A DNA stretch of 64,000 bases, from positions 62,001 through 126,000 of the forward strand of contig CAVSPR010000007.1 in assembly GCA_963729875.1 (NCBI GenBank), given 5' to 3'. The notes beneath the pieces were generated by a model that was not told the DNA's origin, made no database searches, and saw only the letters and a program-made list of their open reading frames with translations. The DNA comes from DATBSL01 sp963729875 (GTDB lineage Bacteria > Acidobacteriota > Vicinamibacteria > Fen-336). Shown here in pieces: positions 43,683 to 54,188 of this stretch; position 1 is the first letter of the stretch; each line of letters opens with the position of its first letter. The translations under genes and the position numbers were made by a program.

Positions 43683-44932
43683 ATGGAGAAGCGCACCGAC
43701 TCCCCCTACCCGCGTCTCGACCGCCCCGTCCTGGCCGATCATCGGCCTCGTCCTCGTCGTGGCCACGGTCCTCTTCCTCCGCAACGACCGCGAGCACGAG
43801 TGGCGGTGGTACCAGGCCCAGTTCAAGCAGCAGGTCGGCGAGAAGTTCGGGGCCGACCTCGTGAAGACGGTCCCCTCCGGGATGCAGCAGATCTGGGTCC
43901 CGGCCCTGGGCCAGGCCGACCGCTGCACCACCTGCCACCAGGCCACGAACTGGAAGGGCTTCGAGACCGCGGACAACCCCTGGAAGACCCACCCGCCGGA
44001 CATCCTGCGCACCCACCCGCCCGAGACGTACGGCTGCACGTCCTGCCACGGCGGGCAGGGCTTCGCGGTGGACATGGAGCCGGCCCACGGGCCGGTCCAG
44101 TTCTGGGAGGAGCCCGTGCTCGGCAAGGGCATGGGCGAGGCCTACTCGATCGTCGAGAACAAGGCGGCGCTGATGCAGATGGGCTGCAACGTCTGCCACC
44201 GCTACGACCGCGAGACGAAGGGCGCCGACTTCATCAACCACGCGAAGAAGCTCGTGCACGACAAGGGCTGCCGGGCCTGCCACGTCATCAACGGCCGCGG
44301 CGGCACCATCGGCCCGGACCTCACCTTCGTCGGCGACAAGGCGGCCGAGCAGTACGAGCTACGGCCGGCTCTCGGGGCAGAAGACGACCTTCGCCTGGCA
44401 CGTCGCGCACCTCAAGGACCCGCGGGCCCTCGTCCAGGACACGGTCATGCCCAACTTCAACTTCAACACGAAGGACGCGCAGGCGCTGGCCATGCTGATC
44501 CTCTCCTGGCGGAAGGCCCCCGTGCCCGCGTCGCTCGTGCCCGGCGTGCCCCGCACCGACCCGCAGACGGCGGAGGAGAAGGAGGCCGAGCAGCGGATGA
44601 AGGAGGGCCCCGGGGCCTGGTTCGTGAAGACCGGCTGCTTCGTCTGCCACTCGATCTCGTCTCTCGGGGTGAAGAGCCCGGCCCAGATCGGGCCCGACCT
44701 CTCGACCGCGGTCGAGGACGTGCAGACCCGCTTCGGCCGCACCCTCGACGACTTCATCGCGGCGCCGACCGGGACGATGCAGGTCGTGCTGACCCGGCAG
44801 ATCGTGCTGACGCCGGAGGAGAAGCAGGTCGCGATCGGGAAGATCCGCGAGGCGTTCGCCGAGCACCAGAAGCAGAAGGCCGGGGAGGCGAAGCTGAACC
44901 CCGGCCAGGTCATCGAGAGCCGGCAGCGGTAG
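43683..44932 (+). CDS. Pentaheme membrane-anchored cytochrome c, two frame breaks
   Basis: About 416 residues with an N-terminal anchor helix (PIIGLVLVVATVLFL) and five heme-binding motifs: CTTCH, CTSCH, CNVCH, CRACH and CFVCH. The last is in a class I-like domain at the C-terminus. It probably takes electrons from the Rieske/cytochrome b pair and hands them to NosZ in the periplasm, replacing cytochrome c1. Frame breaks near 43731 and 44358 each act as one extra base, and the joined product is continuous. The length remainder (two bases) agrees with two insertions. Confidence 0.85.
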
Positions 44933-44979
44933 GACCGGCACCCGCAGCTCGTACTTCATGAGGCAACTCGAAGGAGGCA

Positions 44980-46844
44980 ATGATGAAGACAAGAAGCACC
45001 GGCACGATCCTCGCGACCGTGGCCGGGATCGTCGCCCTGGGGCTTCTCGCGGGCCGCTGCGCCCCGAGCGCTCCCAAGGGGGCGAAGAAGGGCGCCGCCG
45101 TGTCCGACGCGGCGGCGGCGGCCATGAAGGTCTACGTCGCGCCGGGCGACCTGGACGAGTACTACCTGTTCGCCTCCGGCGGCCACTCCGGGCAGATGTA
45201 CGTCTACGGCCTCCCGTCGGGGCGCCACATCACGACGATCCCGGTGTTCACGCCCTACCCCGCGACCGGCTACGGCTTCGACGACGAGACGAAGAAGATG
45301 CTGGGCGACCTCACCTGGGGCGACGCGCACCACCCCGGCCTCTCCGAGACGAGGCGGCGACTACGACGGGCGCTGGCTGTTCATCAACGACATGAACGGC
45401 CGCATCGCCCGCATCGACCTGCGCGACTTCAAGACCAGGCAGATCCTCGGCCCGATGCCGAACGTCTCCGGCAACCACGCCTCCTCGTTCGTGACGCCCG
45501 AACACCGAGTACGCGGTCATGGGCTCGCGCTTCTCGATCCCGATCCCGAAGGGCACGGCGGTCGAGGTCGACGAAGTACGCGACCGACTACAAGGGCGTC
45601 GTCACCGGCGTCAAGATCGACCCGAAGACGGGCGAGATGTCGGTCGGCTGGCAGATCATGATGCCGCCCTTCGACTACGACCTCGGCGACGCCGGCAAGC
45701 TCGTCTCGAACGGCTGGGTCTTCTTCACCTCGTACAACACCGAGCGGGCCATCGGGAAGCTGGAGGTCACCGCGTCGCAGCGGGACCGCGACTACATCGC
45801 GGCCGTCGACTGGAAGATGGCGGAGCAGCTCGCGGCGAAGGGCGAGGGCCAGATGATCGGCGGCATCAAGGTCATCGACCCCGCGAAGAACCCCGGCCTC
45901 GTCTACTTCATGCCCTGCGGCAAGTCGCCGCACGGCGTCGACGTCTCCCCCGACGGCAAGTACGTCATCGGCTCCGGCAAGCTCCAGGGCGTCACCACCG
46001 CCTTCAACTGGGAGAAGGTCCAGACCGCGATGCGGAACAAGGACTTCACCGGCGACGAGGACGGCATCCCGGTCCTGAAGTACGAGTCGATCAAGGACGC
46101 CGAGGTCCCGGTCGGCCTCGGGCCGCTGCACACCCAGTTCGGACCGGACGGCTACGCCTACACCTCGCTCTTCGTGGACAGCGCGATCGCCAAGTGGAAG
46201 CTCGGGACCTGGGAGGTCGTGGACAAGGTCCCGATGTCCTACTCGATCGGCCACCTCTCGGCGGCCGAGGGCGACACGGTGAGCCCGGACGGCAAGTGGC
46301 TGGTCGGGCCTCAACAAGCTCTCCCACGGCCGGCACCTCAGCGTCGGCCCCTCGCAGCCCGAGTCCAGCCAGCTCGTGGACATCACCGAGGAGAAGATGA
46401 AGCTCGTGCTCGACTTCTTCACCGAGCCCGAGCCGCACTACGCGCAGATCATCAAGGCCGACAAGATCAAGCCGATCGAGGTCTACACGAAGGAGGAGAA
46501 CAAGCACCCGCTCGCCGTCTGGGACGTCAAGGACGCCGGCGTCACCCGCAACGGGAACAAGGTGCTCGTGAAGATCGATCGCGGTGCGCTCGACCATCAC
46601 GCCGACCGACTTCGAGGTCAAGGAGGGCGACGTGGTCACCCTCGCGATCACGAACATCGAGCAGACGACCGACGAGCTGCACGGCCTCGGCCTGCTCGAC
46701 TACAACATCAACATCGTGGTCGACCCCGGGGAGACCAAGACCGTCACCTTCACGGCGAAGAAGAAGGGCGTCTACCCCTACTACTGCACCAACTTCTGCT
46801 CGGCTCTCCACCAGGAGATGCAGGGCTACATGATCGTGCGCTGA
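44980..46844 (+). CDS. nosZ: Nitrous oxide reductase, clade II (Sec-type), five frame breaks
   Basis: Reduces N2O to N2 in the periplasm. The N-terminus is a Sec-like signal (TILATVAGIVALGLLAG) without twin arginine, as in clade II enzymes. The propeller shows CuZ His ligands (DAHHPG, GNHASSF, SPHGVDVSPDGKY, GPLHTQF, SIGHLSAAEGD). The C-terminal cupredoxin domain ends with the CuA motif CTNFCSALHQEMQGYM. About 620 residues. Breaks near 45352, 45500, 45570, 46310 and 46580 all behave as one extra base, and the conserved protein resumes each time. A ribosome-binding site GAAGGAGG precedes the ATG. Confidence 0.93.
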
Positions 46845-46860
46845 CGCACCTCAGGGGGGT

Positions 46861-46889
46861 GTGGGGGGCGCGAGGTCGGCGCCCCCCAC
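46861..46889 (+). terminator. Strong hairpin between nosZ and nosB
   Basis: Perfect 11-bp stem (GTGGGGGGCGC and complement) with a 7-base loop, starting 16 bases after the nosZ stop. There is no T-tract. It may end part of the transcripts or protect the 3' end of nosZ mRNA, so that NosZ is made in excess over the assembly proteins. Confidence 0.5.
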
Positions 46890-46947
46890 GACTCCCCTAG
46901 TCTCGCCTCATTCCTGAAGCCGTTCCCGCCGTTTCGGAGGCAATGCC

Positions 46948-47578
46948 GTGAGAACCTCGCTGCAGGCCGTCAACCGCTTCCTGGACGCCCCCCTCGACGT
47001 CGGCGCCCCGGGTGCTGCTCGTCCTCGCCTTCCTCTGCCTCGTCCCGACCTACTTCACCCCTCTCTACAACATGACGATGTTCGCCCCCCAGTACCAGGA
47101 CGGCTTGCGGCTCGACATCTACAGCTACAAGCTCGTGGGCGGGAACGCGGGGCAGGACGTCAAGGAGATCAACGTCCTCAACCACTACATCGGCATGAAG
47201 GACCTCGTGACCGAGGACTTCACCGAGTTCAAGTGGCTGCCCTTCGTGATCGGGATCTTCGGGCTCCTCTTCCTGCGCGCGGCCGTGCTCGGGAAGGTGT
47301 CGCACCTCGTGGACGTGACGGTGCTCTACTTCTACTTCGGCGCCTTCGCGCTCTGGTCGTTCGGCTACAAGATGTACCAGTACGGCCACAGCCTCGACCC
47401 GAAGGCCGCGGTGCGCGTCGACCCCTTCATGCCCCCGATGTTCGGATACAAGAAGCTCGCCAACTTCGAGGTGTACTCCTACCCGCAGCTCGGCTCCTAC
47501 GCCCTCGCCGCCGCGGTGCTGGTCCTCGCCGTGGCCCTCTTCCTCGCCCGGCGCCAGTGGCGCCGGGAGGCGGCCTGA
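46948..47578 (+). CDS. nosB: NosB-like membrane protein, one frame break
   Basis: A membrane protein of about 209 residues found directly behind nosZ in clade II operons. The N-terminal helix (VLLVLAFLCLVPTYFTPLYNMTMFAPQY) is preceded by MRTSLQAVNRFLDAPLDV in a frame separated by one apparent extra base near 47010. Two central helices and a C-terminal helix (YALAAAVLVLAVALFLARR) follow. The function is not established; the family is tied to NosZ maturation or electron supply. The GTG start at 46948 gives the best N-terminus. Confidence 0.75.
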
Positions 47579-47595
47579 CCACCCACGGGGGAGCG

Positions 47596-49019
47596 ATGAG
47601 CCGGCTCAGCGCCACGATCGGGGCGCTTCTCCTGCCCTGCCTCGCGGCGGCCCAGGGGATGGCGCCCATTCTGCCGGGCGCGCTGGAGGGCCGCCCCGCG
47701 GCCGCCGAGCTCTCGCCGCTCCAGGCCCGCCTCGACGCGGCGCCGCCCGGGGGGACGGTCGACGTCGAGCCGGGCGAGTACGTGGGCGACCTCGTCGTCG
47801 AGAAGCCGCTGCACCTCCGGGGCCACGGGCGGCCGCGCCTCGTCGGCTCCGGGAAGGGCAGCGTCGTCCGCGTCCGTGCCGACGACGTGACCATCGACGG
47901 GTTCCGCATCGACGGCCGGCGCGGCGGCGACCTCTCCCACGATTCCGCCGGCGTCCACAGCTCCGCCCGGAGGACGACCCTGCGCGACCTCGAGATCGTG
48001 GACGCCCTCTTCGGCGTCTACCTGCGCGAGGCGAACGAAGCGGTCGTCGAGCGATTGCCACGTGCGCGGCATCCCGGGGAGGGACCCCGGCGAGAAGGGC
48101 TCCGGGATCCACGCCTACAACATGGAGGGCTTCCGCTTCGACGAGGAACGAGCTCGTCGACGTGCGCGACGGCCTCTACCTGCAGAACGCCTCGAAGGGC
48201 ACCTTGCGCGGCAACGTGGCGCGCGACGTGCGCTACGGCCTCCACTACATGTTCTCGGACGACAACCTCTTCGAGGACAACACGTTCGAGAACGGGGCGG
48301 CGGGCACCGCGATCATGTACTCGGAGCGGATCGTCTTCCGCCGCAACCGCTTCCTGAGGAACCGCGGCTTCGCCTCGGTGGGGCTGCTCTTCCAGGGCTG
48401 CGACGACGTCCTCGCCGAAAAGAACCTCGTCGCGGACAACGCGCGCGGCGTGTTCATCGAGGGCTCGCACCGGATCACCATCCGCGGCAACGTGATCGCG
48501 GGCTCCGACGTGGCGGTCGTCCTCTACGACCCCGACGGCGGCCACCGGTTCGAGGGCAACTCCTTCGTCGGCAACATGTCGCCCCTCGACCTCGTGGCCC
48601 GGCAGACCGACACCGTCTTCACGGGCAACTACTGGTCCGGCAACGAGGAGCCCGACCTCGACGGCGACGGCCGGAGCGAGCGGCCCTACCGCCTCACGAG
48701 CGTGTTCGACCACTTCCGGGGGAACCTGACCGCGGCCGACATCCTCTCGGACAGCTTCGCCGCGACGGCGATCGGCGCCGCGGAAAGGGCCTTCCCCGTC
48801 CTGCGCCTGGTGCCGGTGGAAGACCCGTCTCCCCTCGCGCGCCCCCCGGCGCTGGCCGACGTCCCGAAGGCCTCGCCGCGGGAGGCGAGAGCGAACGTGC
48901 CCGGGGTCGCAGCCTCGCTCGCCCTCGGCCTCGCCGGGGCCGCCGTCCTCTCGCGGGGTCGGCGGCGCTCGACACGAGCGCGGCCGGGCGGGAAGATGAG
49001 CGGGACGCCCGCGCGATGA
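47596..49019 (+). CDS. nosD: Periplasmic copper-site assembly protein NosD, two frame breaks
   Basis: About 474 residues: a signal peptide (TIGALLLPCLAAAQ) and a right-handed parallel beta-helix with repeated 'N-x-(F/V/I)' turns (RGNVARDVRYGLHYMFSDDN, EGSHRITIRGNVIAGSDVAVVLYD). The GLHYMFSDDN and NYWSGNEEPD stretches are typical of NosD. A C-terminal hydrophobic segment (ASLALGLAGAAVL) anchors it. It works with NosF and NosY to build the CuZ site of NosZ. Breaks near 48055 and 48147 each act as one extra base. The stop overlaps the nosF ATG (ATGA). Confidence 0.9.
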
Positions 49020-49946
49020 TCTCCTACCGCAGCCTGACGAAGCGCTTCGGCGCCCAACGCGCCGTCGAGTCCCTCACGCTCGACGTCGCACGCGGCGAGG
49101 TCGTGGCGCTCCTCGGGCCGAACGGCTCGGGCAAGACGACGACGCTGAAGGCGGCCGCCGGCCTCATCCTGCCCACGTCCGGGACGGTCACGCTCGGCGA
49201 CCCGCCGCGGCCCGCGTCCGAGCCCGACGGCGCGGCGCGTCCTGTCCTACCTGCCCCAGAAGGTGTCGTTCCCCGACGCGCTCACCGGCAACGAGGTCGT
49301 CGAGTTCTACCGGGAGCTGCGCGGGGCGCCGGCCGAGCGGAGCCAGGAGGTCCTGCGCTTCGCCGCTCTCAACGGGGCGGGCGGGCGCACCGTCGGGACC
49401 TACTCGGGCGGGATGGTGCAGCGGCTGGGCCTCGCGGTGGCGATGCTGCCGGAGGCCCCCGTGTTCCTGCTCGACGAGCCGACCGCGGCCCTCGACCCCG
49501 ACGGCCTGTGCGCCTTCTACGGCCTCGTCGAGCACGCGCGCGAGGACGGTCGGGCCGTCCTCTTCACCTCCCACCAGCTCGGCGACGCCGAGCGGCTCGC
49601 CGACCGCTTCGCCGTCCTCGTGGGCGGGCGGCTCGTGGCCACCCTGACCGCGGCCGAGCTGAAGGACCGCCTGGCCGAGCGCGGGGTGATGCGGCTTCGG
49701 CTCGCCTCGCGCCCCGAGGGCCTGCTCGAGGCCGTGCGCCGGATCGCCGCCCCCGGCCTCGTCGGGCGGGACGAGGAGCTGGTCGTTCCCGGGGGCGCGT
49801 CGCTCCGGCCGCGCGTGCTCGACGTGGTGCGCGCGCTCGGCGTCGAGATTCGGGGCCTGACCGCCGACGAGGGCCGCCTCGACACGCTCTACCGCGAGCT
49901 CGTGGGCGAGACGGAGAAGGCGTCCCACCGGGAGGAGACACGATGA
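49016..49946 (+). CDS. nosF: ABC ATPase NosF, one frame break
   Basis: The ATPase of the NosDFY maturation transporter, about 309 residues. Walker A is GPNGSGKTTT, the Q-loop YLPQKVSFP, the signature YSGGMVQRLGLA and Walker B VFLLDEPTAALDPDG, with the switch His in FTSHQLGD. One apparent extra base lies near 49233, between Walker A and the Q-loop. It overlaps both neighbours by ATGA, so nosD, nosF and nosL form a coupled block. Confidence 0.92.
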
Positions 49947-50386
49947 GCCGCGCCGCGTCGCTCGCCGCGTTCGCGCTCGCCCTGGCCGCGTGCGGGGGCG
50001 GGGCCCCGGAGCCGGCGGAGCTCGACACGCGCAACGAGCAGTGCGCGTCGTGCCGGATGGCCGTCTCCAGCGCCGCGTTCTCCTCGCAGCTCGTGGCCCC
50101 GGGGGAGATGCCCCGCTTCTTCGACGACCTCGGGTGCCTCGCCGACTACCTGAAGGCCGGCAAGGCGCCGAAGGGAGCCACTGCCTTCGTGGCCGACCAC
50201 CGGACGAAGGCCTGGGTGCGCGCCGACCGGGCCGTCTACACGCGCGTGAGCGGCCTCGAGACGCCGATGGGCTCGCACGTGATCGCGCACGCGGACGCCG
50301 CCTCGCGCGACCAGGACCCCGACGCGAAGACGGGCCAGCCCGTCTCCGCGGCAGAGCTCTTCGGGGCGGGAGGTGGGAGCCAGTGA
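49943..50386 (+). CDS. nosL: Copper chaperone lipoprotein NosL
   Basis: A 147-residue outer-leaflet lipoprotein: signal with lipobox LALAACGGG, then CASCRM (Cu(I)-binding Cys/Met site) and the family regions PRFFDDLGCLADYLK and KAWVRADRAVYTRV. It delivers copper to apo-NosZ or to NosD. It lies between nosF (ATGA overlap) and nosY. The 76 bases before nosY could encode a 26-residue peptide, which I do not consider a gene. Confidence 0.93.
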   Translation: MSRAASLAAFALALAACGGGAPEPAELDTRNEQCASCRMAVSSAAFSSQLVAPGEMPRFFDDLGCLADYLKAGKAPKGATAFVADHRTKAWVRADRAVYTRVSGLETPMGSHVIAHADAASRDQDPDAKTGQPVSAAELFGAGGGSQ

Positions 50387-50462
50387 TGAAGCGAGCTCTG
50401 CGTCCGCCAGCAGCCTGCCGGGAGGCGCTCTGCCGCCGCGCCCCAGGCCCCCGGGGCGGTGC

Positions 50463-51293
50463 ATGAAGCACCTCCGCCTCTTCGCGCGGGAGGAGCTGGT
50501 CCTCGCGCTCCGGTCCCGCTGGACGCAGATCTTCGCGGTCGTGTTCGGCGTCCTGTCGTTCGCGGTGGCGGGGGCGGGCTACGTCCTCTCCGGCGGCCAC
50601 GGCGTCCAGGACTTCGCGCGCACCGCGGTCTCGCTCGTCCAGCTGGTGCTGCTCCTCGTCCCGCTCACCGCGCTCGTGATCGGCGTCCTCTCCCTCGCCC
50701 CCGACCGGGGCGCGGCGGAGCTCGTGTTCTCGCAGCCGGTCTCGCGCCGGACGATCCTGCTCGGCAAGCTCCTCGGCCTCTTCCAGGCGCTCGCCGCCGC
50801 GCAGGCGGTGGGCTTCGGCGCGGCCGGGGCGGTCGTCTACGGGCAGTCCGGCTCGGAGGGTCTGGGCGGGTTCCTGCTGCTCGTGGCCGCGTCGCTCGTC
50901 ACCACCGCCGTCTTCCTGGGCCTCGCCGCGCTCCTCTCCGCCGGGGCGGTGGGCCGCCGGCGCACGCGCGCCCTCGCGCTCGCCCTCGTGGTCTGGTTCG
51001 TCGCGGTGGTCCTCTTCGACCTCGCCGCGCTCGGCCTCGCGTCGGTCCTGCCCTCGGGGACGGCCTCGCGCGTGCTCATGGTCTCGGCGATCGTCAACCC
51101 GGTCGGCGCGGTTCGGACGGGAACTCTCCTGGGCATCGAGGGCACGGCGGCCTTCGGCGCCGCGTCGCTCGCCCTCTTCCGCTTCACGGGGGGGCCGTGG
51201 GGCGCCGGGCTCGTCCTCGGCCTCTCGCTCCTCTTCTGGCTCGTGGCCCCGACCGCGCTCGCGGTTCGCCGCCTGCAGAGGGCGGATGTCTAG
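50463..51293 (+). CDS. nosY: ABC permease NosY
   Basis: A 276-residue permease with six helices, partner of NosF. The N-terminal FAREELVLALRSRWTQIFAVVFGVLS and the cytoplasmic coupling segment FSQPVSRRTILLGKLLG are characteristic, followed by GTLLGIEGTAAFG near the last helices. It exports an unidentified sulfur or copper species for CuZ assembly. It is the last recognised nos gene; its end overlaps a further ATG at 51286 that opens the unresolved stretch behind it. Confidence 0.92.
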   Translation: MKHLRLFAREELVLALRSRWTQIFAVVFGVLSFAVAGAGYVLSGGHGVQDFARTAVSLVQLVLLLVPLTALVIGVLSLAPDRGAAELVFSQPVSRRTILLGKLLGLFQALAAAQAVGFGAAGAVVYGQSGSEGLGGFLLLVAASLVTTAVFLGLAALLSAGAVGRRRTRALALALVVWFVAVVLFDLAALGLASVLPSGTASRVLMVSAIVNPVGAVRTGTLLGIEGTAAFGAASLALFRFTGGPWGAGLVLGLSLLFWLVAPTALAVRRLQRADV

Positions 51294-51748
51294 GCCGCGC
51301 CCGGGCGGCGGTCGCCCTCGTGGGCCTCGCCGTCCTCGCCGGGGGTCTCGCCCTGCCGCTCGCTCGGCCTCGCCCTCGACGGAGGCGCGGCCTGCTTTCT
51401 GCTGCAGCCGGGTCCGCTGCTGCTGCGCAGACCCGGCCGCCGGCGCGGACTTGCGCCCCTGCCTGCGCCGGGGCTGTGGCTGCGAGCAGGGCCGGACGCG
51501 GTCGTCGCCGGCGCGCCGCTCTCGTTCGAGGCGGTGCTGCCCGCACCCATCCGGCCCCGGAGTGCCCGAACCCTCTGCGCTCGAGCGCCGCTTCGCGCCC
51601 GGCCTCGCCCTCGCGCGGCCCCACGAGCCGCCCGTCCCCCCGCCGAGACGCTTCCCACCCCGCCTGACGTCCTCCAGCCGTCTCGTCGAGCGTCGGGATC
51701 CGGCCGTGCGGCCTCCTGGTCCGCGGTTGCGGCCGGGGGAGGGTGCCA
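51294..51748 (+). other. Unresolved stretch between nosY and the copper receptor
   Basis: A 455-base region with no intact gene. An ATG at 51286 overlapping the nosY stop, followed by pieces in shifted frames (RAAVALVGLAVLAGGLALPLA, then GLALDGGAACFLLQPGPLLL, then AGAPLSFEAVLPAPIRPG), could be one small exported protein broken by extra bases. No family is recognised. No promoter or terminator is evident. Confidence 0.3.
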
Positions 51749-54040
51749 TGAGAGCGATGGTGCTCGTGCTGGCCTGCGGCCTGGCCGCGGGGGGCGCACG
51801 CGCGGAAGAGCCCCGCGGCCGAGCTGCGGGTTCCGTGACGTCGAGGGACGGGGCGCGGCTGCCCGCGCGTGGCGCTCGTGATCACGGCCACGAGTGGGGG
51901 TGGGGGCGTGAGCGTGCGCGTCTCGACGGGCAGCCTCGGGACGTTCCGCTCGCCCGAGCTCGCGCCGGGGAGCTACGAGGTGCGGGCGTCGCTGCCCGGA
52001 TTCGAGGAGAAGGTCGTGCCGGACGTCGTCGTGCGCCCCGGCGAGGAGACGACGCTCGAGCTGTCGCTCGACGTGGCGAGCTTCCGGGAGACGGTCAGCG
52101 TCGTGGGCGAGGCCCCGCGTGGAACCCTGGAGGCCTCCGAGCTGCGCGAGACGCCCGCCGTCGACATCGGCGAGGCCCTGGGCGGAAAGGCCGGCCTGTG
52201 GCGGCTGCGGAAGGGTGGGATCGCGAACGAGGTCGTCCTGCGCGGCCTGCAGAGCCGCGACCTCAACGTCCTCATCGACGGCCAGCGCGTCTACGGCGCC
52301 TGCCCGAACCACATGGACCCCGCGGCGTTCCACGTGGACTTCGCGGAGGTGGACCGGGTCGAGGTCGGCAAGGGCCCGTTCGACGTGAAGAACCAGGGGG
52401 GACTGGGGGGCACCGTCAACGTGGTCACGCGCAAGCCCGAGGCCGGGTGGCACGCCACGCCGACCCTCGCGGGCGGCTCGTTCGGCTTCGTCAACCCGTC
52501 TCTGACCCTCGGTCGCGGGGGCGAACGGGTGTCGGCGCTCGCCGGCTACTCCGAGCGCCGGGGAGACCCCTTCGAGGACGGGGCCGGTCGGCGCTTCACC
52601 GAGATCGCCAACTACCGGCCCGAGAACCAGGGCGACCGGGCCTTCTCGATCGGCACCGCGTGGGGGCGCGTCGTGTGGGCGCCGGCCGCCGGCCACCAGG
52701 TGGACGTCGCCTACACCCGCCAGGACTCCGGCGCCGTCCTCTACCCCTACCTGCTGATGGACGCCCTGTGGGACGACACCGACCGAGTCAACCTGCGCTA
52801 CGAGGCGACAGGTCTCGGGGCACGCCGGGCGAGCGTGCGCGCGCAGGGCTACTTCACGCAGGTCGAGCACTGGATGACGGACGAGCGGCGCACGTCGTCC
52901 CTGGCGAAGCCCCGCTCGTACTCGATGGGCACGCGGGCGGAGACCCGCACCGCGGGCGGGAAGGTCGAAGCCGTCTTCGGCGGCTTGACGGTCGGGGCCG
53001 AGGGCTACGAGCGGTTCTGGAACGCGACCAACGAGATGGCGGGCTCGGCCTACGCGCCGCAGGCCATGATCCCGGGCGTGGCCGTGCGGACGGGCGGAGT
53101 CTTCGCCGAGTACGTGCGCGTCCTCGGCCGAGGCTTCTCCCTCTCGGCCGGGGGGCGCCTGGACCAGGCGCGCAGCGAGGCGGATGCCGCGCCGGCGAAC
53201 ACGGCCCTCTACCAGGCCTACCAGGGAACGAGCATCCTCACGCACGACGACACCCTCCCGGGCGGCAAGGTCCGTCTGGCTTGGCGAGGAGGGGCTTTCG
53301 AGATCGCGGGCGGCGTGGGGCACGCCGCCCGCGTGCCTGAAGCAACCGAGCGCTACCTGGCCCTGCGACGCATGGGGACGGACTGGGTCGGGAACCCCGG
53401 CCTCGCGCCCAGCCGCAACACGTCGCTCGACGCCTCCGCCACCTTCACGAAGGCCGGCGTCCGGCTGGAGGCGGCGTTGTACCGCAGCCGGGTGGCCGAC
53501 TACATCACCGTCTACGACCAGGCCCGCCGGGTCGTGGTGCCGGGGGTCATGAACGCCGTCGCGCGCTCTTTTGCCAACGTCGACGCGACCCTCACCGGCG
53601 GCGAGGTCGGCTGGAGCCTGCCCCTCGTCTTCGGGCGCGTCTTCGTCTCGGGCGACGTCTCGTACGTCCGCGGCGAGCAGGACGGCGACCCCGCGCGCGG
53701 GATCGTCCCCGGACCTCTCGCGGAGATGCCGCCTCTGCGCGGCCGCGTGTCTGCTCGCTACGACGACGGCCGCATCTTCGGGTCGGTCGAGGGCGTCTTC
53801 GCGGCCGAACAGGACCGCGTCGACGCGTCTCTCAACGAGGCCCGCACTCCGGGCTGGGGCGTGATGAACGTGACGGCCGGATTCCGCCGCGGCCGCCTGC
53901 GCCTTGCGGCCGGCGTCGCCAACGTCTTTGACCGCCTCTACACGGACCACCTCTCGTACCAGCGCGACCCCTTCCGCTCCGGGGTTCGTGTTCCGGAGCC
54001 GGGACGGAGCCTCTTCGCGAACGCCTCCTTCCGCTTCTGA
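51748..54040 (+). CDS. TonB-dependent outer-membrane receptor, OprC/NosA copper type
   Basis: About 764 residues. A signal (MVLVLACGLAAGGARA) is followed by a carboxypeptidase-regulatory-like beta domain (SPELAPGSYEVRASLPGFEE). The plug has LRKGGIANEVVLRGLQSRDLNVLIDGQRVYGACPNHMDPAAF and GLGGTVNVVTRKP. The 22-strand barrel ends SLFANASFRF. The CPNHM sequence is the CxxxM copper-binding motif of OprC and NosA. One apparent extra base lies near 51870, in the N-terminal domain. Its place directly behind the nos genes suggests copper import for NosZ. Confidence 0.85.
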
Positions 54041-54188
54041 GGCTGCGCGAGAGGCGTGAATCCAATGGAATTCCAAGCACCGCCGTCCGCCGGGCGGCGA
54101 CGACGCCCAAGGTGGCCGGCCGCGCTGTTGACGGCGGTGCTAGGCTGATCGCGTCAGCCACCTGAGTCCCACCCCGAGAGGCTACGTG

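Noticed and set aside
44980..45065. Lipoprotein signal for NosZ (LLAGRCAPS)
   Set aside because: The residue before the Cys is Arg, which does not fit the lipobox; a plain Sec signal is more likely.
39898..49946. Programmed +1 frameshifting or a changed code in the nos operon
   Set aside because: No common slippery sequence or stop codon precedes the shifts, they also occur in unrelated genes such as ribokinase and RecQ, and extra bases in the assembly explain them more simply.
50387..50466. Small frame of 26 codons between nosL and nosY
   Set aside because: The product is Arg/Pro/Cys-rich without similarity or a signal, and its end merely overlaps the nosY start; more likely leader sequence.
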